From contig JAAYHX010000020.1 in NCBI GenBank assembly GCA_012735215.1, positions 115,790 to 179,789 on the forward strand: a DNA stretch of 64,000 bases, written 5' to 3'. The notes beneath the pieces were generated by a model. That model was not told the DNA's origin. It was given only the letters and a program-made list of their open reading frames with translations, and did no database searches. Positions 62,495 through 64,000 of this stretch are shown piece after piece. The stretch is from Tissierellia bacterium. GTDB taxonomy: Bacteria; Bacillota; Clostridia; Tissierellales; Tepidimicrobiaceae. Made by a program: the position numbers and the translations under genes. How positions within the stretch are numbered: position 1 is the first letter of the stretch; every line of letters begins with the position of its first letter.

Positions 62495-63619
62495 ATGAAG
62501 ACAGTAAATGAATATTTTTTAAAGATGGCAAACAGAATATCCTTTGTCAATTTAAGAAAAGGAGCTAACTATAGAATAAAGGACTATACAATTGTGGATG
62601 ATATTCCACTACCAATTATTACAGATACATTGATCAGTGAAATAAAAGATGGGGATATAGCGGATGAGCTTAAGGTTATCCATTTAATAGAAGGTATTAT
62701 ATATATATTAGGTATTGATTACGATTTTAAGTACAACCAACAGTATAAAGACATACTTTGCAGCTTCTATGAAAATGTGGAAGATTATCTATTATATAGA
62801 GGACTGTCTTTCTATGATGTAGAGCAATATGATGATAGTGCAATCTTTTTCAGAGCATTAATCAATATAAATTCAAATAATATAAGCGGCTTGTTTAACT
62901 ATGGACTTGCTTTAGAACAAATAGCTAACAAGTTCATGGGTCTAAACCAAGAAAAAAAGGGAAATAAATTTTTGGCAGAGGCCACTAAACAGTTTGAAAG
63001 AATACTAGATATAGATGACCAATACCCACTGGCCTATTATAAATTAGGGTATCATTACAGATATTCAGGACAGTATCAAAAAGCCAAGCTGATGTGGGAA
63101 AGGTACATTAGCCTAGATAAAGATGAGTTAAGATTGCAAGAAGTAAGGGAACAGCTTGATGCAATATCTGAACAAGTAGATTATGAAGAAGGAGTAAACT
63201 ATCTAAACAGAGGAGATTTTGCAAAGGCCTTGCCTAAGCTATCGCAGTTAGCTTCAAAATACAAGAAGTCCTGGAATATAAATTATATGACAGGACTTGC
63301 TTTAAAAGGCTTAGGGGAACATGAAGAAGCAATTGAATATTTTTGTGAAGCTATAAATCTTGGTGGAGACGATGCAGATCTATATAATGAACTAGGTATA
63401 AGCTTATTTACCATAGGAAATATTAATGAAGCTATTGATATATTCTCCAAGGGGATAGAACTATATAAGGGTGATTATAAGCTATTCTTTAATAGAGGAC
63501 TTTCCTATTTGCAGTTAGGTAATCTAAAGAAAGCTAAAGAGGACATATATACTGCATATAACTTAAATCCAAATGATGAATCTATACTTAGTATAATTGA
63601 GAATATAGAGAACATATGA
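62495..63619 (+). CDS. Tetratricopeptide-repeat protein
   Basis: 374 residues. Residues 105-370 contain about six TPR units (for example YDDSAIFFRALININSNNIS, AYYKLGYHYRYSGQYQKAK, ADLYNELGISLFTIGNINEA and LFFNRGLSYLQLGNLKKAKE). The first 100 residues are not recognisable. No signal peptide, so it is probably cytoplasmic and acts as an adaptor for its operon partners. ATG behind AAAGGTGA. Confidence 0.85.
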   Translation: MKTVNEYFLKMANRISFVNLRKGANYRIKDYTIVDDIPLPIITDTLISEIKDGDIADELKVIHLIEGIIYILGIDYDFKYNQQYKDILCSFYENVEDYLLYRGLSFYDVEQYDDSAIFFRALININSNNISGLFNYGLALEQIANKFMGLNQEKKGNKFLAEATKQFERILDIDDQYPLAYYKLGYHYRYSGQYQKAKLMWERYISLDKDELRLQEVREQLDAISEQVDYEEGVNYLNRGDFAKALPKLSQLASKYKKSWNINYMTGLALKGLGEHEEAIEYFCEAINLGGDDADLYNELGISLFTIGNINEAIDIFSKGIELYKGDYKLFFNRGLSYLQLGNLKKAKEDIYTAYNLNPNDESILSIIENIENI

Positions 63620-63828
63620 TAGTTAAAATAATAAAAAATGAGAAGTAGAAATTGAAAGATATAAAGAGATTTTTATAAAAAGCAAATTATTAACCAATAT
63701 AATTATAGAATATGAAGATATTTAAGGATTGAATATATCTTTTAAATATGTTAGTCTATCTATTGTCGTTGAAAAACGACTAAGCAAGCAAGAGCCAATT
63801 AATGAATAAAAAAATCTAAAAAAAGCTC
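63620..63828. other. AT-rich region upstream of rRNA promoter
   Basis: No gene seen. A short hairpin GTCGTT-gaaa-AACGAC lies at 63765-63780; it lacks a T-run. Confidence 0.6.
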
Positions 63829-63857
63829 TTGACAAAGAAATGAAAATATGTTATTCT
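63829..63857 (+). promoter_or_regulatory. rRNA operon promoter
   Basis: TTGACA (63829-63834), exact 17-bp spacer, TATTCT (63852-63857). The leader contains GAACTTTAAAAACTAAAC, a boxA-like antitermination sequence typical of Firmicute rrn leaders. Confidence 0.9.
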
Positions 63858-63947
63858 AGGAAAGCAACACCATTGAACTTTAAAAACTAAACAGTGTGAA
63901 GTACTTTGAGAAGAAAAAGTCAGCGAGAGCAGACAAACTTAAATATT

Positions 63948-64000
63948 TTTAATGAGAGTTTGATCCTGGCTCAGGACGAACGCTGGCGGCGTGCCTAACA
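63948..64000 (+). rRNA. 16S rRNA, 5' end (partial)
   Basis: AGAGTTTGATCCTGGCTCAG (from 63955) is the universal 5' region of 16S rRNA, followed by GACGAACGCTGGCGGCGTGC. The mature 5' end is estimated at about 63948. The gene continues beyond the window. Confidence 0.98.

Noticed and set aside
63765..63780. GTCGTT-gaaa-AACGAC hairpin as a terminator
   Set aside because: No T-run follows, so it is only a small inverted repeat upstream of the rRNA promoter.

Overview
The window reads as a chromosomal segment of a low-GC, anaerobic, endospore-forming Firmicute (Clostridia/Tissierellia-like). The evidence is AT-rich sequence with Shine-Dalgarno-driven TTG/GTG starts, two small acid-soluble spore proteins, a PdaB-like deacetylase, YtxC, five tRNA-dependent T-box leaders, a SUF system with SufU, and ferredoxin-type 2-oxoacid oxidoreductases. 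No phage, insertion sequence or CRISPR array was seen. All assignments come from reading the sequence; no database search was run.

Layout. 1-6857: the end of a YhhN-type membrane protein, a nitrilase-family amidase, then a MarR-type regulator with a cysteine-rich tail and the sufCBDSU operon. The marR and suf promoters share a 14-bp palindrome over the -35 box. 7278-12402: a DUF1538 membrane protein overlapping a tandem PII-like protein, then a sulfur/selenium set (YedE, YedF and DUF3343 on the minus strand, an EF2568-type cysteine desulfurase on the plus strand). 12559-16739: two KorA-type alpha subunits flanking one KorB. 16843-18608: a YyaL/DUF255 gene broken by a -1 frameshift at seven A's. 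18609-28000: Cys T-box/cysK-cysE, Trp T-box/trpS, an orphan substrate-binding lipoprotein, pgsA, Val T-box/valS and folC.

28008-39445: small unknowns, a beta-propeller protein, DUF4364, spore proteins, a PdaB-like deacetylase followed by a catalytically dead Mur-ligase relative, a tandem-OB protein, hpt, a CPBP protease, a methyltransferase, csp, hslO, tRNA-Phe/Gly/Cys, a DUF6873-like protein and ytxC. 39542-59500: translation and cell-division genes (hisS; Thr T-box/thrS; infC-rpmI-rplT with an L20-type leader and AUU start; an rRNA methyltransferase; pheST; zapA; a U32 protein; mutS2 interrupted by an in-frame TAA; Arg T-box/argS), with a minimal FtsH and pepV between. 59583-64000: a small unknown, a three-gene B12-radical-SAM/membrane/TPR unit, and the promoter and first bases of a 16S rRNA gene.

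Working together: much of the window concerns sulfur, from Cys-responsive cysteine synthesis (cysK-cysE), through persulfide handling (SufS/SufU, the second desulfurase, YedE/YedF/DUF3343), to Fe-S assembly serving ferredoxin-linked enzymes such as Kor. Aminoacyl-tRNA supply is controlled enzyme by enzyme through T-boxes whose specifier codons (UGC, UGG, GUA, ACC, AGA) match the downstream gene. Two otherwise well-conserved genes, yyaL and mutS2, are disrupted as written and should be checked against reads before being called pseudogenes.
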